From assembly GCA_010909165.1 (NCBI GenBank), contig MU008167.1, positions 186,001 to 250,000 on the forward strand: DNA of 64,000 nt. Reading direction: 5' to 3'. This document shows positions 22,562 to 35,184 of the stretch, one piece after another; position 1 is the first letter of the stretch, and each line of letters opens with the position of its first letter. This DNA is from Anthoceros angustus. Lineage: Eukaryota; Streptophyta; Anthocerotopsida; Anthocerotales; Anthocerotaceae. Made by a program: the position numbers and the translations under genes. The notes beneath the pieces were generated by a model. It did not search any database, was not told the origin of the DNA, and saw only the letters and a program-made list of their open reading frames with translations.

Positions 22562-25500
22562 ATGCAGGAACATAGACAGTCGTCCGGCGTTTTGGAAAAG
22601 AGACTGCCCAAAGAGAAAAAAGCATCTGGCGGTGCAGCTGGGAAGCTAGGAAAACCTGTCCGCTCATCTGTCAGCTCTCTGCCTCTTCTGTTTGATCTCA
22701 GTGATTTCAAGGTAGGCGGCCTGCTTGAATGCGTTTGTACAATTATATATACTATGCACGACGGTGGATATTTTGCACGATGAGTTATCAATCTCTGTTC
22801 GTATGGGCTTCTGTGCAGAGCCAATTCGTCTTTGATGAGTTCTTCAACCAGCTCGTCCAGGAGATATGGGGAGTTCAGGACACGACACCTTCAAAGAGGG
22901 CAAGCATCCAAAGTAGAAAGGAAGCTAATGGTCCAGCACCAATGCAATCGGAAGGGCCAACGAAGCTGATTGCTGGGGTTGCTATTCCAGAAGCAGAACC
23001 CATACTTCGGATATTAAACGATGCCAAGGGAGAGATTGTAGGACTTAGCAGCAAGGTACCTAACAGAGGCTGTTGTGTACAAGCACTAAAAAGCAAAATA
23101 CCGTCAAGTGGACAGTAGCTATTGTGTGGCAGGCCTGCCCTCACCCAATTTCAATGAGCAGGTTATGGGGCGGCTGGATAGTCTGAAGAACGAAATAGCA
23201 TCACATGAAGGAAAGTGCCAGGACCAATTTTTGCAGGTAACGCTCTGCATTTGCTGATATCAACTGTAGCAAGTCAGTACTCAGGTCCCATTTCAGAAAT
23301 GCCTATGCATCTGAACCACAACCTACGAGCAGCAGCACATAAAACTTCTCTGGCATGCAAATATGATTTGTCATGGTCCTTGGTCGTGGATCTGGTATGA
23401 GACATAAATGTGTACCAATGATCATGAAGATGACTTCACAGGTTAAGAAGGCATTAGAAGGATTGTTTGAGTGTTTCACACGGCTTGATAAGCGTGTCAC
23501 AGGAGTGGCTCAGACAGCAGCAAGGATCAGCGACCAACTTCAGGTCTGAGACTATGTTCTGATAGTCTCCTTACTTTCCTCCACAGATATTTGGCTTCAC
23601 CACTAATTAAAGTAATGCGTGTCTGAACAGCATACTGACCAGCAGAAGGACTGTGCTTATGAAACAGTGGACCTTATGAAGGTAACAGACTGCCGCCTCG
23701 CAGGTGGAAGTAGTTATGTATTCCTAGCTCTGGACGCTCGTTCCTTGTAGAGTATCAAGCAGTTATTATCTTTTTCTTGACCTAATATGCAAGTGATTTC
23801 AGTACATGGCAGAGTTCAATTCAAGTTTGCCAAAAAGTGAGGAGAGATCTGGTGAAGATTCAAGTTTGCCAAATAGTGAGGAGAGATCTGGTGAGGCTAT
23901 AAATGGAGATTCTGTGGATCATGCCAACAGCGATGCTGTGAAGCTTAGTGGGCTATCACCAATATTCAGTGATGACAAGAGGGTTGCTGAAGCTGCTGTC
24001 ATTGTTCAGAAGCTCCGTGAGTGCATCTCCCTGCATCTTTTGTGCACATATTGTTGTGGAGTGTTGAGAGAGCCTCTTGCACTCAAAGTAACACTTTCAT
24101 CCAGGTTCCTTCGCTGAGGGGAACATCAGAGGAGCTCCTGCTGGTGGTGGTGCTGATAAGACAGCAAGGGTAGGTCTGGATGTTGCAGTGGCAAGGCTTC
24201 AGGACTACTGCAATGGTCAGTGACATAATGTCAGGTCCCCAACTCGTAAATCTTGTGACATACGCGTATTGGTTTTCTGAGTTGAATCGTCGCTAACTGC
24301 AGAACTGGAAAATCGCCTTCTTGCCAAATTTGATATGGCATGTCAAGAGCGAGACCTGAAATCTATGGCAGATTGTGCCAAGATCCTTGGCGAGGTATTC
24401 ATAAGTAGAGGCTCAGTTTGGCAGTTTTATAAGCCATAAAACATTTGGACTGATCTTCTTCTGGTCCTTACTCGCGGTCCAGTTCAACAGGGGAACAAGT
24501 GCAATGCAACGGTATGTGGCAACATTGCCAATGTTCATCAATGTTGAGGTGATGAATATGGATGTGAAGACTCTGCTTGGTGAGGAGTCCCAGGATGGAG
24601 CACCTTTTTTGGAGCCTGACAAGGTTGGACAAGGGCTGGCCATCCTTTACAAGGGGATCACAGGTAGTTAGATTCCTGATTCTATTTGTACAATTTTTTT
24701 TCTAACGCCACATGCTCTCAAGCGATGCAAACATCTTGTACTTACAGATTCCTGTATCAGACACAGTCAGAAAGGAGTCCGCTGTCATAGCTGTTGTTTT
24801 CCCGTCACCAGCTGCGGTCATGGCAATTCTTGTCCAGGTAACGGAGCGAGTTTTGGAAAAACGTCAGCTGGGTATATGTTAGATAGACACATTGGTTTTC
24901 TTGCCTTGCAGAGAGTTTTGGAGCAGCGAGTCCGATTGGTGGTAGATAAGGTTTTGGTGAGGCCTTCCCTATCAGTTCCTGTGCCAATGGAGCAAGGAGG
25001 CTACTTGCAGGTACAGTTGTCCAGTTTGTCCCATTCTAGACCACCAGCATGGTGTGTGACGCTCACTTGTTCTGATCACAAAGTTCCCTGAAGCAGTATC
25101 TCCAAATCCTCAGCACCTGCTATGAGAGGACACTGGGACTTGCCAAGGATCTGCAAACATTCTGCCATGATCAACTGGAATGTGAAGGTAGGATGCAAAA
25201 CCAACTGAAATAGTTTTAAGAGGCTGTTCCTACAATTCTGCTTTGAGCACATTGTTATTCTGGAAAGCGTAGCTTGATAATTTTTGTGAATTTGGTATCC
25301 AGGGGTTGCTGAATCTTTGTTCTCTGAACACAGAGATAACTATCCAGAGTTTGAACGGGCTTCACTCAAGCAGCTCTTCGAAGCGAAGGTAGACAGGACT
25401 TACACGGCTGTATTCTGGCTGGCAGGTCAGCAACTGTTGTTACCATTGCAGAGAGATGTCCTCGTGCGCTGAGCATTTTCTAAAATCTCTCATGGCCTGA

Positions 25501-27611
25501 CAGATTGAAGAATTAAGAGCGGCATCCTTGATGCCTGCTCAAGGAGGGGTAGTGGCTCCACGAGGAAGTAGAGTATCTTTTGCTTCACAAATGCCTGTAG
25601 CAGTGGTGTCAGAATTTATAAAATGGAATGAAGATGCCATAGCCCGCTGCGTTTTGTTCACCACAAAGGTTTCATGTGCATGGCTTGTTCATGTTTCCAT
25701 TGCATAGTGATGCTCATTCTGGAAAAAGCGTAATGAGCATGACCTACTTTCCATGCTTCCTGATGTGCTAGTGAATCTGGAACTGAGTTAGATTGTGCTT
25801 CTTCCACAGCCTGCTTCTCTGGGTGCACTTGTGAGGGCAATGTTCAGTATATTTCTTGAGCAGGTGTGTAAACCAGACCATTCATTATGTAATTTGGAGA
25901 CTGGATTCCTGATGCAGACTGAACTGATGGGATGCAACTTACCTCAACTCTGTGACACAGCATGTTTGTGTCAGCTTTACTGTTGAGTGCCAAATGCACA
26001 GGTTAGCAAGCATGTCGTGGAAAGCTTGGAAAATGCACAAGCTGTCATTGATGATGCTACTTTGTTGAGAGAGCGATTTGCAATTGGCTCAGGTAGCAGT
26101 AGACGAGTGGCAGCAGCAGCAGCAACAGCAGTGAGTGTAATTTGTTTTCAAGACAAAATACTTTGCATCTTCTAATCGTGGTGTTTCTCTTTCCTAATGG
26201 ATCTGTCTTACAAGAAGCCTGTTGGCAAACATAACCTCTCTGTACCTTCATCTGTAGGCTGAGGCTGCTGCTGTCGCTGGAGAAAGCAGCTACCGAGCAT
26301 TCATGATCAATGCTCAGAGGGCGACAGCGATTGTTCTTTTAGTTCAGCAAGTATGCTCGTTACACCACTGATCCTGTAAGAATGCAATGAAGAAGGCAGT
26401 GCTGTACTCACATTTGGTTGTCTGTGGCACAGCACTTCTCCAGCACAGTGGTGCGCTACATCCAGCATGTTGATGGATTTCGAGCTGGCTGTTTCGATGA
26501 AATGGCCACTGCTCTGTCCACTGCTGAGGCTTTGATATTGAAAGGTCTGCACAGCTGCGTGGATACAATCATGGGTGAGGTAAAAACCCGGCTTGAATGT
26601 ATGCCTGTGGACAGCCTTTTCTTGTTGTGAGGTGGGATCAAGCTATCCAAGGCTGTCTGTTGTCATTGAAGGTGGAAAGGCTACTAGCTGTTGAGCAGAA
26701 ACCCACAGACTTCAAGCCACATGAAGGAGATCAACCTCCTGAGCAGGGTGCTACCAGTGCATGCACAAGGTCTGTATACTCAAGACTCCTAGATCAGAAG
26801 CTCCAGTCGTCTGCCATCTCTTGGTTTTACCCATCACACGTTTCAACGGCAGGGTAATTTCCTATCTAAGTCGCATTTTGGAGACAGCATGTACTGCCTT
26901 GGAAGGCCCGAACAAGCAGGCATTTTTGAACGAAGTGGTTAGACGCCTCCCATTCCTGAAGCTGGTTGAAACTTCTGCACAATTCCTGATTCTGCTGGCT
27001 GGTGGGCATGTCAGGGTTATCGATTGCAGAAGGAACTTATTGCACACTTACAAAAATGTATCTTCAGTCCGAGGTTCGGAATTTATACCACCTACAAAAC
27101 AGCCTTCGGGTGGATACAAATCCAGCTGACATCCAAAGTATGTGCTTCTCTCCTCTTGCCTTCATGTTGCTTGCAGTGGAGCCTTTCGAGTGAAGCGGGA
27201 CCTGTCAGAGTACAAAAACTTTGTGTCGACCCTTCAATCACCTTCCGTGGTTGAGAAGTTCGATCTATTGGGGGAGTACGCTCTTAGCTCTGTGCTCCAG
27301 TTATGCACCATCGTCCGATGTTCAGATGAGCACAACGTGACAAACAACTCCGTTTCGCAGGATGGTCAACGTTTTGATTGTTCCACCAGAGAGTCTTACA
27401 GCTTTGCTGGACAGCAGCCTGAAAGATGTCCGAAAGGATGCACTCAAGTGTGTATTAACTCCTGTTGCCGCTTCTGGAAGTTTTCCCTACAGAAGGATCC
27501 TTACTAGTCCTGAAATTGCTCCTCTCCAGATTCATCGAGTTACGTGAAGACTACAAAACCTCCAAGATTGCGAAGAAACTAGCAGCAGAGCAGGCGAAGT
27601 CCTCTAACTAG
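22562..27611 (+). CDS. SEC10: Exocyst complex component SEC10 (EXOC5)
   Basis: 24 coding exons, 891 residues, all phases consistent: 22562-22711, 22819-23055, 23162-23236, 23442-23543, 23631-23681, 23803-24016, 24105-24215, 24303-24394, 24483-24663, 24761-24837, 24912-25010, 25097-25187, 25303-25388, 25504-25668, 25810-25863, 26002-26130, 26258-26350, 26433-26579, 26672-26769, 26853-26964, 27030-27073, 27177-27275, 27361-27447, 27530-27611. SEC10 is a helical subunit of the octameric exocyst that tethers secretory vesicles to the plasma membrane. Diagnostic plant SEC10 words are FSDDKRVAEAA, LQDYCNELENRLL, FNRGTSAMQRYVAT, VMAILVQRVLEQRV, YPEFERASLKQLFEAK, YLSRILE and FIELREDYK. Exon 6 holds a short in-frame duplication (SLPKSEERSGE/SLPNSEERSGE). 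The exon-20 donor (CTG, then gttgaa) is the least certain. The gene looks intact. Confidence 0.93.
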
Positions 27612-27774
27612 TGTGCTACTCAGGATTGAATCCTGCTCACCGTTGTTTACTGAAACGACCGCATCTATGTTACAAAAATGGGTGTGCACCAGAGTACAGA
27701 TGCTTACTTTGACCTTCAAATGTCAGGCCTCGTGAAAAGATCGCCAAATAACTAAATACACCTACCCAAATTCT

Positions 27775-28743
27775 CTAATCCTTGCCCCACTTGCTTATCA
27801 CATCAGCCTCAGCATTCCCCAAAGCCAAGGGCCCCAACGACGGCGCGTTAGTTGCCTTGCTGGGTGGCTTGTAAGAGGGGCTCCGTTTAAATCCTCGTAG
27901 AACAAAGAACAACGCATTCACTCCGAAAGCAAGCATTGCTTTTCCTTGCGTGAGGACAAGGTACTGCACCAGAACACATACTCGACGTCACAAGAAATCC
28001 AAAGAAACACGGCAACATAAGGAAATCCATCAACCACCAGCAGGCTCACCAGAAACAACAATCCAAAGAACGCATAACCTATCTGCTTAGCCTCTTCCCA
28101 CTTATTCTCAGCAGGAAGATCATCCTCTCCACCTCTGCCTCCTCCTCCCTGCCCTCCTCCGCCGCCTCCACCTCCCCAGCCCTTGCCCCTCCCACGCCCT
28201 TTACCACCTCCACTCTCCTGCCTCTTCTTTATCTCCTCATCCCATTTCTCATAGCTCTCTTTCTTACCACCCAGAGCCTCCTCCAGGGCTTTCCGTGCAG
28301 CATCCTGCAAAGCCAGGGCAGAGTCAGGAAAGCACCAGTCTACTTGATCACTACCCGACTTCTGCTTCAACCAGAATTTTCCACGGAACACATTCCATCA
28401 GCCCAGAACGTCCATGCCCTCTTCAAAGCACAGTCCACGAACAACACAACATGCATAGCCCCGAGCACAAAATGCTGCCCACCCGCTTTTTCCAGCCTCC
28501 AAGACATGTCACTCGAGCATCACCCCTGCACACGGAGGCCACAGCTTCCCACTGATCCCTGCTGGAGCGGGAGCTTCCCACATTTCCCCATCCAGACTGC
28601 TTCTGCCTACTTCCTCCCACTCCTGCTCTCAAACCAGCTTGCTGAGTTATTCCTGATCCAGCCAATCCAGCAGGAGCCGGCCATGAGCTCAGCACATGCT
28701 GTACGTGGTGCAAAGCCGAGACATGAGCCAGCGGTGTCGCCAT
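27775..28743 (-). CDS. Glycine-rich, probably plastid, membrane protein of unknown function
   Basis: Three exons inferred: 28743-28483, 28304-28035, 27963-27775; 239 residues, phase 0 throughout. Exon 1 starts at an ATG and is Ala/Ser/Gly/Arg-rich, like a chloroplast transit peptide. Exon 2 has a charged helix (KKESYEKWDEEIKKRQE), a long Gly/Arg tract (about GRGRGKGW through GGGGRGGED), then KWEEAKQIGYAFFGLLFLVSLL, a membrane segment. Exon 3 adds a second hydrophobic stretch (GVNALFFVLRGF) and a polar tail ending VISKWGKD. I do not recognise the family. The Gly-rich linker followed by membrane segments resembles several uncharacterised thylakoid/envelope proteins. Exon 1 and the exon-2 donor are the weak points; exons 2 and 3 are better supported. 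Confidence 0.6.
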
Positions 28744-30740
28744 CAATGAATCCCTTTGTCAGTTCTCCCGGATCCTTTGCAAGCACACACCCATCCCCCA
28801 CTGATCCACACGTTAGGGTTCAAAAACGTGTATGCTGGAAAACGAACCTCGTTTTGTTCCCGGAAGCTACATACCGACGAACAGAGTCTATGATGATTTC
28901 ACACCATCACAATCGACCCTGAGCTTTTGCTGTTTGATCAAGTTGTGACTCGTGGTGCTGATGCCAGAGGGCTTGCTCTCTTGGATCTCTTGGACGGGAA
29001 AATGCATGAGAAGTTGCGGTGCAGGAAGTTATGCAAATAAAATGCACTGGTTGTCAGCCCGGTTTGCACCTTCCTGCAGCAAGAGCGGTGTTGTTTCTGC
29101 GTTGGGATAATGAGGACGCTAATGTTTTCCCTGTTGTTAGGCCGACTGGCTTTCCGTGGTGCAAGGCCGGTTGTGAGTGCAATCTAATTGTAAACCCTAG
29201 ATTCCAAACCCTAGCTGATGTTGCAAACGATGGAGGAGGCTGAAGATAGAGAAGTGCCGTGTGGAGATCTTGCACACGTTGCACCAGCGGACCTATTCCG
29301 CTGCATCTAGGTAGCGATGGATGGATGCAGGCTGGAACAGTCTGTATCTTCATTGCCAAATCCAGCTGGCCAGAGGTCATTTCCTGTGATACCATGGACT
29401 GAGCTGGAGACGTGGAGCACAATGGAGTTTAGGAAGGCCTGAACTGCACACTGGCAGCAAGAACCGCCTAGATCGGAAGGAGGGAGGATTCCTGCACAAT
29501 TTCAGAGATATTGGAAGAAGGTATACAGAAGACGTCACCATTTTGCTGGAGGCTTGTGGCTGGGATGCACTCCCGATCTGATGACAGCGTCCCGCAACGA
29601 AATTAGGGCACGATGGCGGGACTGCTATCAGACTCCACCAGCAGCAAGCTTCCGAGTGTATCGGGAATAATTTAATCCCCGGTTTACTCGGCAACCGTGC
29701 AGTTACTGATCCAACCCGGCCTCAGGCTTCCAACCTCGTGTGCTGCGACGCCTGCTTTTCGGCTCTGTCACCTCAAGCTGGATTTAAGAGCGGGCAGCAG
29801 GGCCACGCCGTCACTCACAGCAGGCGGGTGAAGTGGGTTCTGAAATTCTGTATTGGGATTCACACTGGTGCAGCCTGCAAGCCTGGCAGGGACCCCATTG
29901 GCTGATATTCACGCGCAGGCAGCAGCAGGTTACACCGTCCACCAACCTGACAACGAGGTGGGTCGACCTCTCTGACTCTGTACACTAGTGGGGTCACCGG
30001 GGTGCATGGCCCAATAGGCTGCATATGGTAAAATGCATCCGGGATTCCAGTCCCGACAAAGGTGGCAGGAGAACACATGTTGAGGCCACGTTGGGCCCAA
30101 CAAAAATCCGGGTGGCGCCACCCAAGATGCTTCACCCAAAGCGGCGGCAGGAAGCACCAGGCCGGCCAGGTTCCCAAGTTCCAAGGCGCACGCTTTGGGC
30201 CACATGCTTGCGTGACGAGCTACCGAGTAGATAATCACCAGGAAATGGCCAAGAGCTCTGCAGCTGCCTGCCCTCCCGAGTACCGAGCTCAAATCAGACA
30301 TACGCTTCTGCACATCTGTATGTACATTACTGTATAGGTACTCGCATTCCAATTTCCCATTTCCCGCTTCCCATTTTCAAAAGCTTCTTGGGAGCCGCTT
30401 CCTCCAGCTTTCAACCACCAGGAACTCAGTTGCACATCCCTCAAGAAGAGCACGCCAATTTCGGCAATCGCCATATCGGCTTCGAAAGATGCATGCTCCT
30501 CGGTTATCAAACTCTCCGACTTCTTGTACCGTATGTAGATCGTTCCTCCAAAACTTTATACTAGATCTCTACTTTCTGTTCAATCCAGCAATAAAAAAGG
30601 TGAGCAAAAAGCAGAGATGTTGGTCCAGTTGCCCAACGAGCGCCCCATCCCGACCAACGCGCTTTCCGCGTTTTTGTCAGCGAGCACTGGTTATGACGGT
30701 GCCCATTTGGCTACCTAGTACACCTCGACATTCTTCTTCC

Positions 30741-31003
30741 CTATGTATGTATGTACTACACCCCCATAACATAGCAATGGAGATTTTATTAAAAAGAAGG
30801 GATTGGGAAAACATTTCACCCCTATATATGTATGTACTACATCCCCATAAAATAGTATCGGAGATTTTATGAAAAAGAAGAGATGGAAAACATCTACCCG
30901 AACCTACGGACAACCCACTAAAGGGTCAAGAGTTGTGAAAAAGAAGAGATGGGAAAACATCTACCCGAACCCACGGACAACCCACTAAAGGGCCAAGAGT
31001 TGG
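30741..31003. repeat. Two adjacent tandem duplications (about 81 bp and 66 bp)
   Basis: First pair: TATGTATGTACTACA with CCCATAA and GGAGATTTTAT, starting near 30746 and 30827. Second pair: GAAAAAGAAGAGATGG, then CATCTACCCGAAC, then GGACAACCCACTAAAGG, starting at 30871 and 30937. The second unit is related to the dispersed repeat at 42105-42215. Confidence 0.75.
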
Positions 31004-31913
31004 GGCTAGCCGTTACCTCCACAATCGGAACTTACTTATAGCCCCGATTATGTCGTGGTCCTAGATGAGGAAAGGCCTATCTACAACTGGTGCAGATGAC
31101 GTCACTTCTTCTATGCTCGTTACCATCCAGCAAATAGGGTTGGCCACTCTATAATTACTTTCCTACAACAAAATCAATATTTACATAAGATTTTAAATTT
31201 AATATTTAAAAACATAAAATCTAAAGATTTTTTCTATATAAATTTTAACGGTTAATCTAAATACATAAAAAATATAATACTAAAAATTAATAAGGAAACA
31301 CCATCTCAAAGTAGATGAGATTTCCCATCTCTTTTTTTTACATAAAGTCTCTTCTCTTCTTCACACAAAACACCATCAATACTAAACCACGATATCGGAA
31401 CGATACAAGGGCATAGCCAGACAAGTAAACCCAGATAAATTTAATAAATATTTTTTTCACAATATTATTTTATAAATATATATATACACATATTTATTTG
31501 GAAAACAAAATCCACTAGGTGGGATCCTTGCCAAGGCATGTTGGGTCCCTCATACGACCGTCACGACATGTAAGATTAGAATAAAATTCTTTTTCATTGT
31601 ATTAAAAGTTAATTTGAATATATATTTTTAGAAAATAATACCTACATAAATACGTAGATGTTAAAAGTGAATACTATATGGGTGGGATCCACAAGAGTTG
31701 TGTGTTAAAAGGCGGTTGGTGGAAAGGTCGAAGTAAACTAAGGATACAGGCGCGGGAGTCGGAGTCGGAGTCGGACATAAAGGAGGACGTTGAGGTCGTG
31801 AAGTCAAAAGGCAAGTGGGCCCCGTTGAAAGCTGTGTGCAACCCGTTAGGGCTTACCATGCTAATCATTGTGGCATTGTGGGTGGCGAGGCCGAAAATAA
31901 CGAAATGCCGCGC

Positions 31914-31914
31914 T

Positions 31915-31945
<31 letters not shown>

Positions 31946-31949
31946 TTTT
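31914..31949. repeat. (TTTA)n microsatellite
   Basis: About nine uninterrupted TTTA units. Confidence 0.95.
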
Positions 31950-32071
31950 CATTGTAGTGGATTTATTGGGTGTAGAACGAGGAAGAGGTCACACCGTTGT
32001 TGCAGACTGCAGAGCAGATACGTTGCAATGCGCGTTGTGCGTGCGTGACGACGCAGGGGCACGTCACTCCT

Positions 32072-32145
32072 CCCTCGCCTTCGCCTTCGCCTTCGCCTTC
32101 GCCTTCGCCCTCGGCCTCGGGCTCGGCCTCGGGCTCGGGCTCGCC
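32072..32145. repeat. CTTCGC / CTCGGG hexanucleotide array
   Basis: Five to six CCTTCG units are followed by CCTCGGGCTCGG variants. The period of six makes all frames open (dipeptide repeats), so ORFs across it are artefacts. Confidence 0.9.
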
Positions 32146-32522
32146 TTGTGCTTCCAGCACGTTGCTGCCCTTTCCCCTCTCATTGGCGCGCATTTGCGCA
32201 AACCCGCTTTTAAATCGCTCCCCAAAAGCCAAGCCATGAAAGCAGCAGGTGGGAGATAAAATCTGGCTTTACAAGGGGAGGCGCCCGCCGGCTCGAGCTT
32301 TTGCGCTTTTGCGGCTCCGGCTGCAGCTATGGCGGCTCAAGGCCGGGCCTCCGCTTCCACCTCCGCCGCTGCCGCACTCGCACCTGCGCTGCCTCTCGCC
32401 CCGCGCGCGCCAGCAGGGACAGCGCCAGCAACGGCAGCAGGAGCAGCAGCAGCAGAGGCCGCGGCTGCAGCGGCAGGATCCCGCGCCCCTCCCCTGGATG
32501 CGGCCGCGGATGCCCCCGATCC

Positions 32523-35184
32523 ATGGCCGCTGCCTCCGCTGAGCAGCCCGCCCTCTCCTGCTCCCGCCGCCTCTGCGCAGAGGCGGCCCAGCGCCGCGCC
32601 TGGCACCCCTCCGTCGCCGGGATCGTGCTCCTCTACTGCGCCGTCGCCATGTTCTCCTTCGTGCTCTTCAAGCGCCGCCGCTGGTCCCGCAGCCGCAAGG
32701 TTTGTGCCTGCTTCCGCAATTTTGAGCTCCAACGGATCTGGGAAGGCGCGGTTCAGTGCTCGCGGTCTGTGCTTTGTGTTGTGGAGAATTCTGTGCGGTA
32801 TCCGGTATGGGAGGGAGGATCCGGTTCAGATCGGGATCTGTCTGTGGAGTGGAAGGATGGAGGAAGGCATGGAGTGGTTTGGTGTGTTTTAGTGTGATTT
32901 GGTCTGGTTTGTGCTGTTTTTTGTCGCGGTGGATCTGCATTTGGAGGTCGGGAGCGGTGGTCGTGACTGTAGCGCTTCTGTTTTGTGCTGTGTTGTGCAG
33001 TTAGCTGAGAAGTACTTAGGTCACGCCAGGCTGCTGGTGCAAAGTCAAGAACCGGCGGACGTGTACGCTGCGGTCGGGCTGCTGGACGGCGCTTTGAAGC
33101 TGCATCCGAATTGGGAGAAGGCGCTGGAGCTGAAGGCGAGGTGCTTGCTGAGCCTGAGGCGGTTTAGAGAGGTGGCCAACTTGTTGTATGAGTACGTTCC
33201 GAGCTTCAAGTATGAGGATAGCACGCCTCCGGATAGTCCTCTCGCGGAGAAGGTGAAGTTGCTGTCGGACTACTTGCCGGATAAGGTTAGGCGGAAGTCC
33301 GTGCTTAGGTACCTGTCTTTCGCTGGGATAAAGAAACGGCTGCTCACCAGAAGGACCGACCGGGAGGAATGGAGGTTTTTAGTGCTAGGGCAAGCGTGCT
33401 GTCATCTCGGGATGATGGAGGATGCGATGATTCTGCTGCAGAGCGGGAAGAGAGCGGCTTCTGCAGCCTCCAGGAAGGAGAGTAATGATCTGAACGAGGA
33501 CAGCTTTTGCTACGAGGGTAGCGTGGGGCCTTCTGAGGCGGATCTTGTGAACCATCTCTTGGGGAATATCAAGTTCCTGCTCAGGAGGCGAGCAGCCGCC
33601 ATAGCGGCCATGGACGCCGGGCTGTACACTGAAGCTGTCCGGCATTTCTCTAAGATTTTGGATGGCAGGAGGGGGACTCCGCAGGGTTTCATAGCGGAGT
33701 GCTATTTGCACCGAGCCGTAGCTTATCAGGCCGCAGGTCGGATCCCTGATGCCATTGCTGACTGCAACAGAACGTTAGCTTTGGATCCGGTCTGTGTCGA
33801 AGCTCTTGGCACTCGAGCTGCTCTTTATGAGATGGTTCGCTGCTTCTATGAATGTTTCCAGGATTTGGAGCAGCTCAAGCTGCTGTATGAAGCTATCATA
33901 CGGCATCGTAAGTTTCCAGGTGCTGTATGGAGGCACACGCAGAATGCCGAGGAGGTAGATGTGCATGGGAACTATGAGGCCGTGAATATGAAAATCGCTG
34001 AGATCAGGCATAGGTTGGAGCATGGTTATACGATCGACTATCACTCCATCATCGGTGTATCTCACCATTGTCTGAGGAGTGAAGTTGAGAGAGCTCATCT
34101 CCTGATCTGCTTGAAGCACCGACCAGATAAAGCGGCGCACTTTGTGGACAGATGTGAGTTCGTTGATGATCGGGACATCGAAGCTGTGAAGGAGGAAGCC
34201 AGACTGGCTGCCATCAAGTTGTTCTGCCTGATCCAGAGGGCTCATTCCGGCATTATCGGCCTCCTATTGGATGAGGAAGAGGCCCAGAGAGAGAAAATGG
34301 GCAATGACGTGGAAGGCCTTCCATGGGACGGTCGATGTGTCGAATATGAACCCAGGGGTGGCCCAGCAGGGGACAGCCGATGGGTGGTGTCTGACTCCGG
34401 GGGTGGCTCTGGAGGAGCTTTGCAGCTAAATGTGTTGGACGCTCAAACAGACAAGGAAAATAAATCTGAAATATCACAGCCGGTATCCAGAAGTCTTCAG
34501 GTGTCCAAGCCTCTCGCTGTAAGCAACAAGATGCAAGGTACTCATCCTGTAACTCAACTCCGGAAGCAGGATGATGTTAGAGAAAAAGGGCTGCTGCATC
34601 ACAAGTCGCCTCCCACTGAGCCGCCTTGTGGCGACAAGGATGGTGAACTCGAGGGTGAGACTGAGGATACGTGTAGGCCGTCCGTGACTGGGGCGAACAC
34701 TAGCAGTCCGTCTGCCGGGAGTGGGCACCAGCTGGGCTGTGGTGATGTCACAGCAAGCACCTCCTTGCCTTTCGGTCTGGGGGAATTGACTGCCAGTCCT
34801 CATGCCGATGGGGAAAGCGAGGAAACATGTATGGAGGAAATGTCTGTGACTGGTGGCATGCTTGTGACGCCTCGACTTGAAAATTACTTCTCTTTTTCCA
34901 GAGAAGTACAGGAACCTTCTCAAAGCTGTGAGATTGAAAAAGCTGTGTGTCTCAACTGTAATGGTTTACCAGCGAATAGTGATGTGGGCAGACCTACTGC
35001 TGTTTGCACTGAGGATGCTGTCACACAAGCAGATGCCACCAGCTCAGTCGGCGGGGTGACTTGCAGAGAACTTGCTGCTGTAGGGGCGAAACTGTCCAAC
35101 TCTCTAACACCGAGCACATGGATCACCTCGAATGAAAACTGGCATTACCAGGGCTATGGCACGATCTCCTTGCAAGTGACTTAA
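32523..35184 (+). CDS. TPR protein with degenerate J-domain (plant DnaJ/TPR family)
   Basis: Two exons: 32523-32699 and 33001-35184, separated by a 301-bp phase-0 intron; 786 residues. It matches a plant family often named heat shock protein DnaJ with TPR (Arabidopsis At4g02100 type, by memory). Exon 1 ends in a predicted membrane anchor (VAGIVLLYCAVAMFSFVLF) followed by a basic cluster. Exon 2 has TPR-like helices (LLDGALKLHPNWEKALELKAR; FSKILDGRRGTPQGF; AIADCNRTLALDPVCVEAL). A J-domain-like block follows (YHSIIGVS... LICLKHRPDKAAHFVDR, His432), in which an Arg splits the HPD motif. Related plant proteins also show H-K/R-PD here, so Hsp70 stimulation is doubtful. About 270 C-terminal residues are low-complexity and absent from the shorter family members I remember. 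Confidence 0.85.

Larger units (their letters stand above)
28744..32522. other. Intergenic region with tandem repeats; no gene recognised
   Basis: Frames at 29050-30350 on both strands are short and show no family similarity. Separately listed are the 30741-31003 repeats, a TTTA microsatellite and a CTTCGC hexanucleotide array. Member sequence of the GATGGGATTTCCCATC dispersed repeat lies at about 31312-31360. 32146-32522 is GC-rich and is probably the promoter and leader of the next gene. Confidence 0.55.

Noticed and set aside
28295-30352. Several frames of 86-192 codons between the Gly-rich gene and the TPR gene
   Set aside because: Short, mutually overlapping on both strands, mostly without a proper ATG context, and with no recognisable protein sequence.
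31678-32259. 193-codon frame with FAFAFA and LGLGLG runs
   Set aside because: Created by the TTTA and CTTCGC simple repeats.
32301-32897. Ala-rich and Arg-rich frames overlapping the TPR gene's first exon
   Set aside because: They run on through the intron after 32699. Only the frame from 32523 joins in phase to conserved TPR sequence at 33001.
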